64,000 nt of DNA. It comes from Bacteroidaceae bacterium (GTDB lineage: Bacteria; Bacteroidota; Bacteroidia; Bacteroidales; Bacteroidaceae). The notes beneath the pieces are model-generated. The model did not search any database. It was not told the origin of the DNA and worked only from the letters and a program-made list of their open reading frames with translations. Position 1 is the first letter of the stretch. Every line of letters begins with the position of its first letter. Positions 36,250-44,976 of this stretch are shown here, piece by piece. The stretch is taken from assembly GCA_017451645.1 (NCBI GenBank), contig JAFTNZ010000030.1, positions 186,001 to 250,000 of the forward strand, written 5' to 3'. A program made the position numbers and the translations under genes.

Positions 36250-37566
36250 TTATGCGTACATGTTCACAATGGCTTCGTAAAGCTCCTGTTTGCCACTTAC
36301 TTGCTTGGGTTCGCCGTTGGCTTTTGCATAGGCTACAACGTCCTCGAGGCTGAGTTTGCCTTCTTCGAACTCCTTACCCTTACCGCTGTCGAACGAAGCG
36401 TAGCGTTCGGCCAGCATCTTCTTGTAAGGTGACTCTTCGAGCAGTGCTGCTGCGCTCTCGAGAGCACGTGCCATGGCATCCATACCAGCGATGTGGGCAA
36501 TGAAGATGTCCTCCAAGTCGGTAGAGTTGCGACGAGTCTTGGCATCGAAGTTGGTACCACCGTTGCCGAAACCACCGTTGCGGATGATGTGGATGAAGGC
36601 TTGGATGAGTTCGTAGTTGTCGATGGGGAACTGGTCGGTATCCCAACCGTTCTGATAGTCGCCACGGTTAGCATCGATAGAGCCGAGCATACCGTTGTCA
36701 ACAGCCACTGCCAGTTCGTGTTCGAAGGTGTGTCCGGCCAATGTGGCATGGTTCACTTCGATGTTCACTTTGAAGTCGTTTTCCAATCCATGAGCCTTGA
36801 GGAAGCCGATGACGGTCTCGGTGTCCACATCATACTGGTGCTTGCTGGGTTCCATCGGTTTCGGTTCGATGAGGAATGTGCCTTGGAAGCCTTTGCTGCG
36901 TGCATAGTCGCGAGCCAGCGTCAGCATCTGTGCAAGGTGCTCTTTTTCGCGCTTCTGGTCGGTGTTGAGCAGGCTCATGTAGCCTTCGCGTCCACCCCAG
37001 AACACGTAGTTGCTTCCACCCAGTTCGATGGTGGCATCGATGGCATTCTTGATTTGTACGGCTGCGCGTGCCACTACGTCAAATTCGGGATTAGTGGCTG
37101 CACCGTTCATATAGCGTGCATGACCGAATACGTTGGCTGTACCCCACAGGAGTTTGATGCCTGTCTCGGCCTGCTTCTGCTTGAGATAAGCTACCACCTC
37201 TTTCAGGTTGGCTTCGTATGCCTCGATGGTGTCTGCTTCGGTACAGAGGTCAACATCGTGGAAGCAGTAGTATTCGATACCCATCTTCTGCATGAATTCG
37301 AATCCGGCATCCACTTTGTCTTTGGCTGCTTGTACAGCATCGGTAGCTACGTTCCAAGGGAACTTCTTTGTGCCACCACCGAATTGGTCTCCACCTTCGG
37401 CACAGAGCGTGTGCCACCAGGCCATGGCAAACTTCAGCCAGTCTTTCATCTTTTTGCCCATGACAACCTTCTCTGCGTCATAGTAGCGGAAGGCCATGGG
37501 GTTTCTACTCTCTTTTCCTTCAAACTTAATCTTTTCGATTCCGGGGAAATACACTTTTTTTTCCAT
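36250..37566 (-). CDS. xylA: xylose isomerase
   Basis: A 438-residue enzyme converting D-xylose to D-xylulose. It is a metal-dependent barrel. The catalytic His is in YYCFHDVDL (near residue 102). The metal and substrate sites are in [27 protein letters not shown] and [17 protein letters not shown]. Length fits the class II isomerases with an N-terminal extension. It is the last gene of the operon, 63 bp after xylB, followed by a terminator at 36188-36225. Confidence 0.97.
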   Translation of the reverse strand: MEKKVYFPGIEKIKFEGKESRNPMAFRYYDAEKVVMGKKMKDWLKFAMAWWHTLCAEGGDQFGGGTKKFPWNVATDAVQAAKDKVDAGFEFMQKMGIEYYCFHDVDLCTEADTIEAYEANLKEVVAYLKQKQAETGIKLLWGTANVFGHARYMNGAATNPEFDVVARAAVQIKNAIDATIELGGSNYVFWGGREGYMSLLNTDQKREKEHLAQMLTLARDYARSKGFQGTFLIEPKPMEPSKHQYDVDTETVIGFLKAHGLENDFKVNIEVNHATLAGHTFEHELAVAVDNGMLGSIDANRGDYQNGWDTDQFPIDNYELIQAFIHIIRNGGFGNGGTNFDAKTRRNSTDLEDIFIAHIAGMDAMARALESAAALLEESPYKKMLAERYASFDSGKGKEFEEGKLSLEDVVAYAKANGEPKQVSGKQELYEAIVNMYA

Positions 37567-37629
37567 AATCTTTTTATAAAATGAATGTTGTTTTGTGATT
37601 GTTCTAATGTCTGTCTGAGTGATAGCGGT

Positions 37630-39102
37630 TCAGAGGTTCGACTTCCATCGTTCGTATGCCTCGGCATAGGCTGCACGGTCGGCTTCGACGGGCTCGATGA
37701 CCTTGAGTCTTTCCAGTGTGGCAAAGGCTTCGTTGTGATCTTTGTAGATGCCGGCACCCATACCTGCTCCCTTGGCTGCACCTACAGATCCGTCGGTGTC
37801 GTAGAGTTCGATGGTGGCACCTGTCACTCCGGCCAATGTGTTGCGGAAGATGGGGCTGAGGAACATGTTGGCATTGCCGGCATGAATCTTGGATATGTCC
37901 ATACCCATGCCTTGCATGATTTCGATGCCGTACTTGAAGGAGAACACGATGCCCTCTTGTGCTGCTCTGAGCAAGTGTGCCTTGCTGTGGGTGTTGAAGC
38001 TGACGCCGCTGATGGTGCATCCCACTTCGCGGTTCTGGAGCATGCGCTCTGCTCCGTTGCCGAAAGGCAGTATGCTCACTCCTTCACTGCCGATGGGGAC
38101 TTGTGCTGCCAGTTCATTCATCTCGGCATAAGAGATGTTCTCAGGGGCTACGGTGCGCTTCATCCACGAGTTGAGAATGCCTGTGCCGTTGATGCAGAGC
38201 AATACGCCCAAGCGAGGGTCGGTTGTAGTGTGGTTGACATGGGCAAAAGTGTTGACACGCGACTTCGGGTCGTAGTCCGTCACCCCATTCACACCATATA
38301 CTACTCCTGATGTGCCTGCTGTGGATGCTATTTCACCCGGATTGAACACGTTCAGCGAGAGGGCATTGTTAGGTTGGTCTCCGGCACGATAGGTTACAGG
38401 GATACCTGCCCTCAGACCCAGTTCGGCAGCTGCTTGAGCCGTCATTCTTCCCTGTTCGGAGAAGGTGGGACGGATGGTGGGGATGATTGAGCGGTCGAAT
38501 CCGTAATAGTCCATCAGGAACCGGGCTACGTCGTTGTTCTGGAAATCCCAGAACATTCCCTCAGACAATCCTGAAACGGTGGTGCATGCTTCTCCTGTAA
38601 TCCGCATGGCAATGTAGTCTCCGGGAAGCATAATCTTGTCGATGCGTTCGAACAAGGCTGGTTCGTTTTCCTTGACCCAAGCGAGTTTGGAGGCTGTGAA
38701 ATTGCCCGGTGAGTTGAGCAGATGTTTCAGGCAGTGCTCCTCTCCTATCTCCTTGAATGCTTTCTCTCCGTAAGGGACAGCACGTGAATCGCACCAGATG
38801 ATTGACGGGCGGAGCACCTGTTGCTCCTTGTCGATGCATACCAGACCATGCATCTGGTATGATATGCCTATGGCTGAGACATCATCGGCTGAAATTCCGC
38901 TTTCTGTCATTACTGCCTGAGTGGCCAGTTTCAGATTGTCCCACCACATTTGGGGGTCTTGTTCTGCCCATCCGGGCTGCATGGCCTTGATGGGGGCTTC
39001 GCTTTTCGGATAGAAGGCAGAGGCGGCACATTTGCCACTTTCGGCATTGACCAGACTGGCCTTCACTGACGAACTTCCTATGTCAAATCCTAATAGATAC
39101 AT
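37630..39102 (-). CDS. xylB: xylulokinase
   Basis: A 490-residue FGGY sugar kinase. It phosphorylates D-xylulose to xylulose 5-phosphate, which enters the pentose phosphate pathway. The N terminus LLGFDIGSSSVKASL is the phosphate-binding start, SYQMHGLVCID the sugar site, and GDQPNNALSLN and the C-terminal GGAKGAGMGA-like loop the second nucleotide half. It lies 44 bp after the NUDIX regulator and 63 bp before xylA. No xylose transporter gene is present next to it. Confidence 0.95.
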   Translation of the reverse strand: MYLLGFDIGSSSVKASLVNAESGKCAASAFYPKSEAPIKAMQPGWAEQDPQMWWDNLKLATQAVMTESGISADDVSAIGISYQMHGLVCIDKEQQVLRPSIIWCDSRAVPYGEKAFKEIGEEHCLKHLLNSPGNFTASKLAWVKENEPALFERIDKIMLPGDYIAMRITGEACTTVSGLSEGMFWDFQNNDVARFLMDYYGFDRSIIPTIRPTFSEQGRMTAQAAAELGLRAGIPVTYRAGDQPNNALSLNVFNPGEIASTAGTSGVVYGVNGVTDYDPKSRVNTFAHVNHTTTDPRLGVLLCINGTGILNSWMKRTVAPENISYAEMNELAAQVPIGSEGVSILPFGNGAERMLQNREVGCTISGVSFNTHSKAHLLRAAQEGIVFSFKYGIEIMQGMGMDISKIHAGNANMFLSPIFRNTLAGVTGATIELYDTDGSVGAAKGAGMGAGIYKDHNEAFATLERLKVIEPVEADRAAYAEAYERWKSNL

Positions 39103-39146
39103 AAGCTGTGATTGGTTGTTTATTAAGTTGTTGTCTGTTGTTGTCT

Positions 39147-39875
39147 TTATTTGGCAACCTTGTTCTTGTCGAACTTGTAGTAGCGGGCTGCTCTGTGTGG
39201 CACTCCGGTTTCCCTTTCGTCCAGTGCCACAACGTAGGGCATTTGTGAAATGCGCTTGTGGAAATTGCGGACATCGAACGTTCTGTCATACACGAGTTCG
39301 AACAGTTTCCTCATCTGGGTAGCTGTAAATTTACGTGGTAGCAGGCCGAACAGGAATGAGGGATTCAGTTCGGCTTGATTGCGGACGTACACCAATGCTT
39401 CCTGGACAATCTGCTTGTGGTCGAATGCCAACCGGTCTACCTCTGACACAGGCTTCCAGCAGGGGGCATATTTGTAGTTGGTGAACATCGCTTTCTTGTC
39501 TACTTTCAACAACGACAGGTATGCTACGGTGATGATTCGGTCAACAGGCGCCTTCAGGCTGTGCAACCTCTCTAACCAGAGTGTGTCTTTGGGGTTTGAA
39601 GTGCGGTCTTTGTCACCGAACGTCTTGAATTGGTCCATCCGTACGTTCTTCAGCCCTGTCAATTCGGACAACACCCTACTGGCTGCTTCGTCCAAGTCTT
39701 CATCCATATATATGAGACTCCCGGGCAATTTGGTGTCACAAAAATCCTTGTCCACGACGCCTTGCCGTTTGACGAGTAATACGCTCAACTGTTCCCCGTC
39801 GAAACCTATCAGTACGCAATCAACTGATACATGTGGGTTCACTTTCCGATAGCAATTCAGTATGTCCTGTCTCAT
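39147..39875 (-). CDS. NUDIX-type transcription regulator of the xylose operon
   Basis: A protein of about 242 residues: an N-terminal NUDIX-fold domain (VSVDCVLIGFDGEQLSVLLV, then LPGSLIYMDEDLDEAASRVL) and a C-terminal winged helix (FTATQMRKLFELVYDRTFD, then RYYKFDK). NUDIX regulators of this kind, NrtR-like, control arabinose and xylose genes in Bacteroides by binding a sugar or sugar phosphate instead of hydrolysing. The catalytic NUDIX box is degenerate here. The frame is open to a TTG at 39899, but a -7 box at 39897-39904 makes that start impossible, so the ATG at 39875 is chosen. Confidence 0.85.
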   Translation of the reverse strand: MRQDILNCYRKVNPHVSVDCVLIGFDGEQLSVLLVKRQGVVDKDFCDTKLPGSLIYMDEDLDEAASRVLSELTGLKNVRMDQFKTFGDKDRTSNPKDTLWLERLHSLKAPVDRIITVAYLSLLKVDKKAMFTNYKYAPCWKPVSEVDRLAFDHKQIVQEALVYVRNQAELNPSFLFGLLPRKFTATQMRKLFELVYDRTFDVRNFHKRISQMPYVVALDERETGVPHRAARYYKFDKNKVAK

Positions 39876-40255
39876 TATTGTTGTTTTTTTCGTTTGCAAA
39901 TGTAGAAGTATTTTTTTAGTCCGGTATATTTTCTCTCTTTTTTTTGCATATTATAACACATTGACACTCAAATATACAAATATCGTATCTCAAACAATAT
40001 GGCCCCTGTGCTTCGTGTAAGGGGGAAGATAACAAGGTGTGTATTGCTTCTGAAAGTTTGTGATGCTTCCCGTCAGGCGCATTGCAAATCGTTATATATC
40101 AGTCGGATGCAACATATTTGTCCCCTTTTTCTTCCTTTTGAGACAAAAAATATCGTCAAAAAGTGGATAAATTAAAGAAAAAAGGCTTACCTTTGTCTGC
40201 AAATTGATGAACAAACCTTTTTTAATCAATAAAATAACAAATAGAAATACTCAAT
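39876..40255. other. gap between the xylose regulator and the polysaccharide locus
   Basis: 380 A/T-rich bases with no gene. They contain the -7 box of the xylose operon (minus) and TACCTTTG at 40188-40195 (plus), the likely -7 box of the receiver-domain gene, with no clear -33 partner. No repeat or stable hairpin was seen. Confidence 0.5.
39897..39904 (-). promoter_or_regulatory. -7 box of the xylose operon
   Basis: TACATTTG on the minus strand fits TAnnTTTG. The transcript should start near 39889, about 14 bases before the regulator ATG. No TTTG is seen at -33, as expected for a promoter that needs an activator or is tightly controlled. Confidence 0.5.
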
Positions 40256-40618
40256 ATGAAAAAGAAAATTCTGATTCTGGACGACAAGGAAACGATAGCA
40301 AAAATCCTTCATATATATCTGATGGGTGACTATGACTGTATATGGCTCTCTGATGGTTTGCAGGGAATGAAATGGTTGCAGGAAGGGAACACTCCCGACC
40401 TTATCATTTCGGACATCCGTATGCCGGAGATGCGTGGTGATGATTTCCTGGAATGGCTGAAGCAGAACGAACTGTTCAAGCATATCCCTGTCATCATGCT
40501 CAGCAGTGAAGACAGTACGAGCGAACGTATCCGCTTGTTGGAAATCGGTGCTGCCGACTATATTGTGAAGCCATTCAACCCCTTGGAACTGAAGGTGCGT
40601 GTGAAGAAAATCATCTGA
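40256..40618 (+). CDS. stand-alone response regulator receiver
   Basis: A 120-residue CheY-like protein made of a single receiver domain. The acidic pair is ILDDKE (residues 7-10), the phosphorylated Asp is in LIISDIRMPEM (near 53), the Ser/Thr switch is in IMLSSED, and the Lys is in IVKPFNP. It has no output domain, so it must act by binding a partner. It lies 68 bp before the sugar transferase whose N terminus is itself a degenerate receiver, which suggests a physical or evolutionary link. No histidine kinase gene is next to it. Confidence 0.88.
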   Translation: MKKKILILDDKETIAKILHIYLMGDYDCIWLSDGLQGMKWLQEGNTPDLIISDIRMPEMRGDDFLEWLKQNELFKHIPVIMLSSEDSTSERIRLLEIGAADYIVKPFNPLELKVRVKKII

Positions 40619-40686
40619 TATAGCTACTAATCAGGTTGGGGAAATAAACATTAAATAAAGAAAAAAGAAAAAAGAAAGGAGAAAGG

Positions 40687-41841
40687 ATGATAAATGTTGT
40701 GTTCTTGGGTAGCAGTGCAGTGTTGAAAGACAGGCTTCAGCTGCTGCCGGGTACAAATGTGATGTTCGCTACCGGATACAAGGACGTGATTCGTGTGTGC
40801 AAACAGGCATCATCTACTACAGGAAGTAATTATCATGTGGTGCTTTATGAGAAGAGAAGCATCAGCGAGGACATTACGGCCATCACATATCTGCGCAAGA
40901 AGTTGCCAATGGGGTATCTGATTCTGATGGCTGAATCCATCGATGAGGGTGAACGTGCAACCTACCTTTCGTGTGGAATCAATGACACACTGATGGCAGG
41001 AGCCTCGATTCCTGAAATTTCGCAGAAATTGGAATTCATAGAGCGGAAAAGAGAAATGCTTTTTACCAATCAGACAAGCAAGGAACAGATCCTCCGTTTC
41101 AAGATTCCATTGTGGAAACGGATTTTTGACATCGTGTTCTCTATCGGTGCCTTGGTTGTGTTGTCTCCTGTATTCTTGCTTACGGCCATTGCTATCAAAC
41201 TGGAGAGCAAAGGGCCGATATGGTATAAGAGCAAGCGTGTGGGGACCAACTATACGATTTTTGATTTCTTGAAGTTCCGTAGCATGTATGTGGATGCAGA
41301 CAAACGGTTGAAGGAGTTCGAGCAGCTCAATCAATACAGCAATGCCGAGGACGAAGATGAGGCATATCGTTCAGCTGCTACAATGGACAGCGAGGAAGAT
41401 GTCATGCTGATATCCGACGACTTCATCATATCGGAAAAGGAACTCAATTCGCGGAAAATACAGCAGCAGAAGAATGCATTTGTAAAATTGGAAAACGATC
41501 CCCGTATAACCCGTGTCGGACGGTTCATACGGAAATACAGCATTGACGAACTTCCCCAGTTGGTGAACATCCTCAAGGGGGATATGTCAGTAGTGGGCAA
41601 CCGCCCTCTCCCACTCTATGAAGCCGAGTTGTTGACGAGTGACGAATGCATCGACCGTTTCATCGCACCGGCAGGACTTACCGGATTGTGGCAAGTGGAG
41701 AAGCGCGGGGACTCAGGAAAACTGTCGGCTGAAGAACGGAAACAACTCGATATCACTTACGGACGCACCTATTCATTTGCAATGGATATGAAGATTATTC
41801 TCCGCACTCTGACAGCTTTTGTGCAGAAGGAGAATGTCTGA
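40687..41841 (+). CDS. initiating sugar transferase with degenerate N-terminal receiver
   Basis: A 384-residue protein in two parts. Residues 1-120 look like a receiver fold, but the phosphate-accepting Asp is replaced (VVLYEKRS) and the Lys is absent (TLMAGAS), so it cannot be phosphorylated in the usual way. Residues about 135-384 are a bacterial sugar transferase of the PglC/WcaJ type: KRIFDIVFSIGALVVLSPVF membrane helix, then KSKRVG, LKFRSM and the GDMSVVGNRPLP motif. It attaches the first sugar phosphate to undecaprenyl phosphate. A 45-residue acidic insertion (about 220-260) splits the catalytic part. It starts the locus. Confidence 0.85.
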   Translation: MINVVFLGSSAVLKDRLQLLPGTNVMFATGYKDVIRVCKQASSTTGSNYHVVLYEKRSISEDITAITYLRKKLPMGYLILMAESIDEGERATYLSCGINDTLMAGASIPEISQKLEFIERKREMLFTNQTSKEQILRFKIPLWKRIFDIVFSIGALVVLSPVFLLTAIAIKLESKGPIWYKSKRVGTNYTIFDFLKFRSMYVDADKRLKEFEQLNQYSNAEDEDEAYRSAATMDSEEDVMLISDDFIISEKELNSRKIQQQKNAFVKLENDPRITRVGRFIRKYSIDELPQLVNILKGDMSVVGNRPLPLYEAELLTSDECIDRFIAPAGLTGLWQVEKRGDSGKLSAEERKQLDITYGRTYSFAMDMKIILRTLTAFVQKENV

Positions 41842-41950
41842 TGAGTGTATATGTAACGAATGTCTGATATATAATTTAAAGGTATAGAAAAAGATAGGTT
41901 ATCCGAAAAATGACCTGAGAGAGCATCAAATGTTTAATGTGAAAACGAAA

Positions 41951-42769
41951 ATGAAGAAAAAAAAATTTGTAGTAATGGCTTCGTTGCTGTGGGGAGCATC
42001 GCTGTACGCACAGAATCAGGCCGGTGATTCGTTGGCTACATCTCAACCGGAGAATCAGATACAAGCTGGCTTTTTTGATTCCAATTCATTGGGAGGAATC
42101 GATTATTCAGAATTCAAACTTCCACCTTTGGGGGTATTGTTTGAAAATGCTAAGTCAACGCCTTCCATTGAACTGTTAGAGAAGGAACGACGCTTGGCAG
42201 AGAAAATGTTGTCGAAAGAGAAACGTGCGTTCTTGGGATTTTTCCGGTTGCATGCCAATTATTCATACGGTAATACCAGCTCCACGAGTACTGCAACGGA
42301 TGTCACTACTCCGCTTTATACATTTTCAAGTGGTGCAGAGACCAATTATTGGAACGTGGGTGCCAGTGTGAACATCGGGTTAGAAACTCTTTTTGACCTT
42401 GGAGGACGCATCAACCGCCAGCGTTTGGAAGTGGAAAAGGCTACCATCCAGAAAGAGATAGCTTTTGATGAATTGAAACGCGAGATAGCTACCATTTATG
42501 TCCGTATCACCAACAACCTGATAGCCTTGAAGACGGCTGCAGAAAATGCCGCTGCGTACCGTGGTGCCGGACTGATGTCGGAACAACAGTTCAGAAACAA
42601 TCAGATGACCATACAGCAGGTGGCCGAGGTACGTAGGTGGGAAAACAGCGCCGTACAGTCCTATCAGGCCATACAGTCGCAAATCAGCACAGACATCATC
42701 ATGCTTGAAATCCTGACACATACACCGATTATCACCAACACTGTTTCTGAATCACAAATTTATAATTAA
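41951..42769 (+). CDS. TolC-like outer-membrane protein
   Basis: A protein of about 272 residues with a signal peptide (KKKKFVVMASLLWGASLYAQ). A Lys/Glu-rich helical part (IELLEKERRLAEKMLSKEKR) follows, then a strand-rich part (HANYSYGN, YWNVGASVNIGL) and another long helix (about 160-255). This is one TolC repeat, about half the length of true TolC, so it may form a short barrel or an accessory part of a polysaccharide export channel. The frame is open to 41930; the ATG at 41951 gives the better signal peptide. Confidence 0.7.
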   Translation: MKKKKFVVMASLLWGASLYAQNQAGDSLATSQPENQIQAGFFDSNSLGGIDYSEFKLPPLGVLFENAKSTPSIELLEKERRLAEKMLSKEKRAFLGFFRLHANYSYGNTSSTSTATDVTTPLYTFSSGAETNYWNVGASVNIGLETLFDLGGRINRQRLEVEKATIQKEIAFDELKREIATIYVRITNNLIALKTAAENAAAYRGAGLMSEQQFRNNQMTIQQVAEVRRWENSAVQSYQAIQSQISTDIIMLEILTHTPIITNTVSESQIYN

Positions 42770-42789
42770 CAGAATAAAGCACCAGAATT

Positions 42790-44964
42790 ATGGAGTACTT
42801 CAGATATATCGTCCGTTTCCTTTATCGTATCCGCTGGTATTTGGCCATTTTCCCATTGATAGGTTTATTGGTAGCATGGCTCCTGACCCGCAGCTTGGAA
42901 AAGGAATACAATGTAAAAACAACCATCTACACGGGAATCATCTCAGGCTACAATATCGAGACGGGAACCAGTGTGTCAGCGGCCAACTCTACGGTCAACA
43001 TGGCCAATCTGATTCACATCATTACCACCGAGCGTACGCTGAAGGAGGTTTCGCTCAGATTGTTTGCCCGTGTGATGACTTATGGAGACGAACAGCAGAG
43101 CAACAACTACATCACGGCAGAACATTTCCGTGAACTGAATGCTTCTGTTCCTCAGGAGGTAAAGGCTTTGATAGACAAGCGGAGTGAACGGAAAACTGTG
43201 GAGAATCTGTTGGCTTATGAGCGCCCGTCGTCCGGTAATTTTGTCTATGGACTGCTGAATTACGGACATCCCTATTTCAGTATTGGAGTGTTGTCGAGCA
43301 AAATCAAGGTGGCTCGTTTGGAAAACAGTGACTTGATAGAAATCGGTTATTCATCCAACGACCCCGGAATAGCCTTCAACACATTGGAAATCCTGAATGA
43401 AGAGTTTATCAGGCAATATCAGGATATACGTTTCGGCGAAACGGACAACGTCATCAAGTTCTTTGCCGGTGAAGTGGCACGTCTTTATAAAATGCTCACC
43501 AATGCAGAAGATTCGTTGATATCTTACAATGTGGCCAAGCGCATTATCAACTATGGCGAGCAGACCAAGATGGTGGCTGTGATGGATGCCGACCATAAAG
43601 GGCAAGAGCAAGCCATCCTGATGAACTACACCACGTCGAAAGCTCTCACGGAATTCTTTGAAAACAAGTTGGGAGGTCAGGCCAACATTATCCGTAGCAA
43701 CAATGATTTCCTTGCCGAGTTGAACAATATCTCGAAACTGAAATCGCGCATATCCAATCTGGAACTGATGAATGAGGGAGGCAATAGCGAAGTCAACGAA
43801 TCGCTGGAACTGGCCCGAAAGGAACTTGTGGAGGCAGAACAACGTATCCGTCAGATTACGAACGATATTGTGGCTGAAAACAGTACGGTCAACAATGTTG
43901 ACGTCAGAAGCCTTATCAGCCAATGGCTTGAACAGGTTGTCCTTCTGGAGAAGAGTCAGGCAGAGATGGAGGCCATGGACATCCGTCGGAAGAATCTGGA
44001 TGATGACTTCCTCTATTTCTCTCCTATTGGTGCCACCATCAACCGTAAGGAACGCCACATCGGTTTCATAGAAGGCAACTATATGGAGATGCTGAAGGCA
44101 TTGAATGCCGCACGCCTGCGTCGTCGTAACCTGCAGATGACGACGGCTACACTGCGTGTCCTCAATCCTCCTTTGTTCCCTTTGACTGCTATGCCTACCA
44201 ACCGGTTACTGATTCTGTTGGCTACCTATGCGCTGACATTCTTCTTCATTGCCGGCTATTTCTTCCTGATAGAGTTGCTTGACCATACACTGCGCGATCG
44301 TCGTCGTACAGAAAGCATTACGGGTGGGCGTGTACTGGGGGCTTTCCCGAAAGAGAGTACGCTCCGCTACCGCAGGTTCAACAAGATTATCAATGATATG
44401 GCCATGCGTCACCTGAGCAAGACATTGCTCCCTTATTTCAAGAATGGGCAACAGAACATTGTGAATCTGCTCAGTACGGAAGAAAAAGATGGAAAGAGCT
44501 TGGTCGCCAACGAGTTGGAGGAATATTGGAATTCTTTGGGCCTGTCTGTCCGTCGCTTGACTTATGATGAGGATTTCCTGTCAGAAGACAGTAAGTATGT
44601 TTTGGCAGAAAAAGCGTCAGACCTTTGTCCGGACATTGCTAATGATGAGATTCTGCTGATTGAATATCCTTGTCTGAAAGAGTATTCTGTATCTCCCGCA
44701 TTGCTGAATATGGGTACAGTGAATCTGATGGTGGCCCGTGCAAACCGTGCATGGAAGGATACCGACCAAAAAGTCTTCAATGAGTTACGTAAGAACTTGT
44801 CGGAAGAGAAACAGGCTTCCTTCTTCATCTATCTGACGCAGGCCGATCGCAATGCTGTAGAAGAATTTACCGGTCAGTTGCCTCCTTACACCATGTTCAA
44901 GAACTTCATTTACCGTATGTCTCAGCTGGGATTGACTTCGGTGGAATACAAGCATGCAAAGTAA
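42790..44964 (+). CDS. polysaccharide chain-length protein with decayed kinase domain
   Basis: A 724-residue Wzz/GumC-like copolymerase. The first membrane helix is at residues about 15-37 and the second near 470-495, with long coiled coils between them. After the second helix comes a domain like a bacterial tyrosine kinase. It keeps a GKS (KDGKSLVANELEEYW) and a Walker B-like ILLIEYP, but lacks the second Walker A motif and the C-terminal tyrosine cluster. It is therefore probably not a kinase but still a structural part. It lies 20 bp after the TolC-like gene and sets polymer length or couples to export. Confidence 0.85.
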   Translation: MEYFRYIVRFLYRIRWYLAIFPLIGLLVAWLLTRSLEKEYNVKTTIYTGIISGYNIETGTSVSAANSTVNMANLIHIITTERTLKEVSLRLFARVMTYGDEQQSNNYITAEHFRELNASVPQEVKALIDKRSERKTVENLLAYERPSSGNFVYGLLNYGHPYFSIGVLSSKIKVARLENSDLIEIGYSSNDPGIAFNTLEILNEEFIRQYQDIRFGETDNVIKFFAGEVARLYKMLTNAEDSLISYNVAKRIINYGEQTKMVAVMDADHKGQEQAILMNYTTSKALTEFFENKLGGQANIIRSNNDFLAELNNISKLKSRISNLELMNEGGNSEVNESLELARKELVEAEQRIRQITNDIVAENSTVNNVDVRSLISQWLEQVVLLEKSQAEMEAMDIRRKNLDDDFLYFSPIGATINRKERHIGFIEGNYMEMLKALNAARLRRRNLQMTTATLRVLNPPLFPLTAMPTNRLLILLATYALTFFFIAGYFFLIELLDHTLRDRRRTESITGGRVLGAFPKESTLRYRRFNKIINDMAMRHLSKTLLPYFKNGQQNIVNLLSTEEKDGKSLVANELEEYWNSLGLSVRRLTYDEDFLSEDSKYVLAEKASDLCPDIANDEILLIEYPCLKEYSVSPALLNMGTVNLMVARANRAWKDTDQKVFNELRKNLSEEKQASFFIYLTQADRNAVEEFTGQLPPYTMFKNFIYRMSQLGLTSVEYKHAK

Positions 44965-44976
44965 GAGGCTGTGCAG

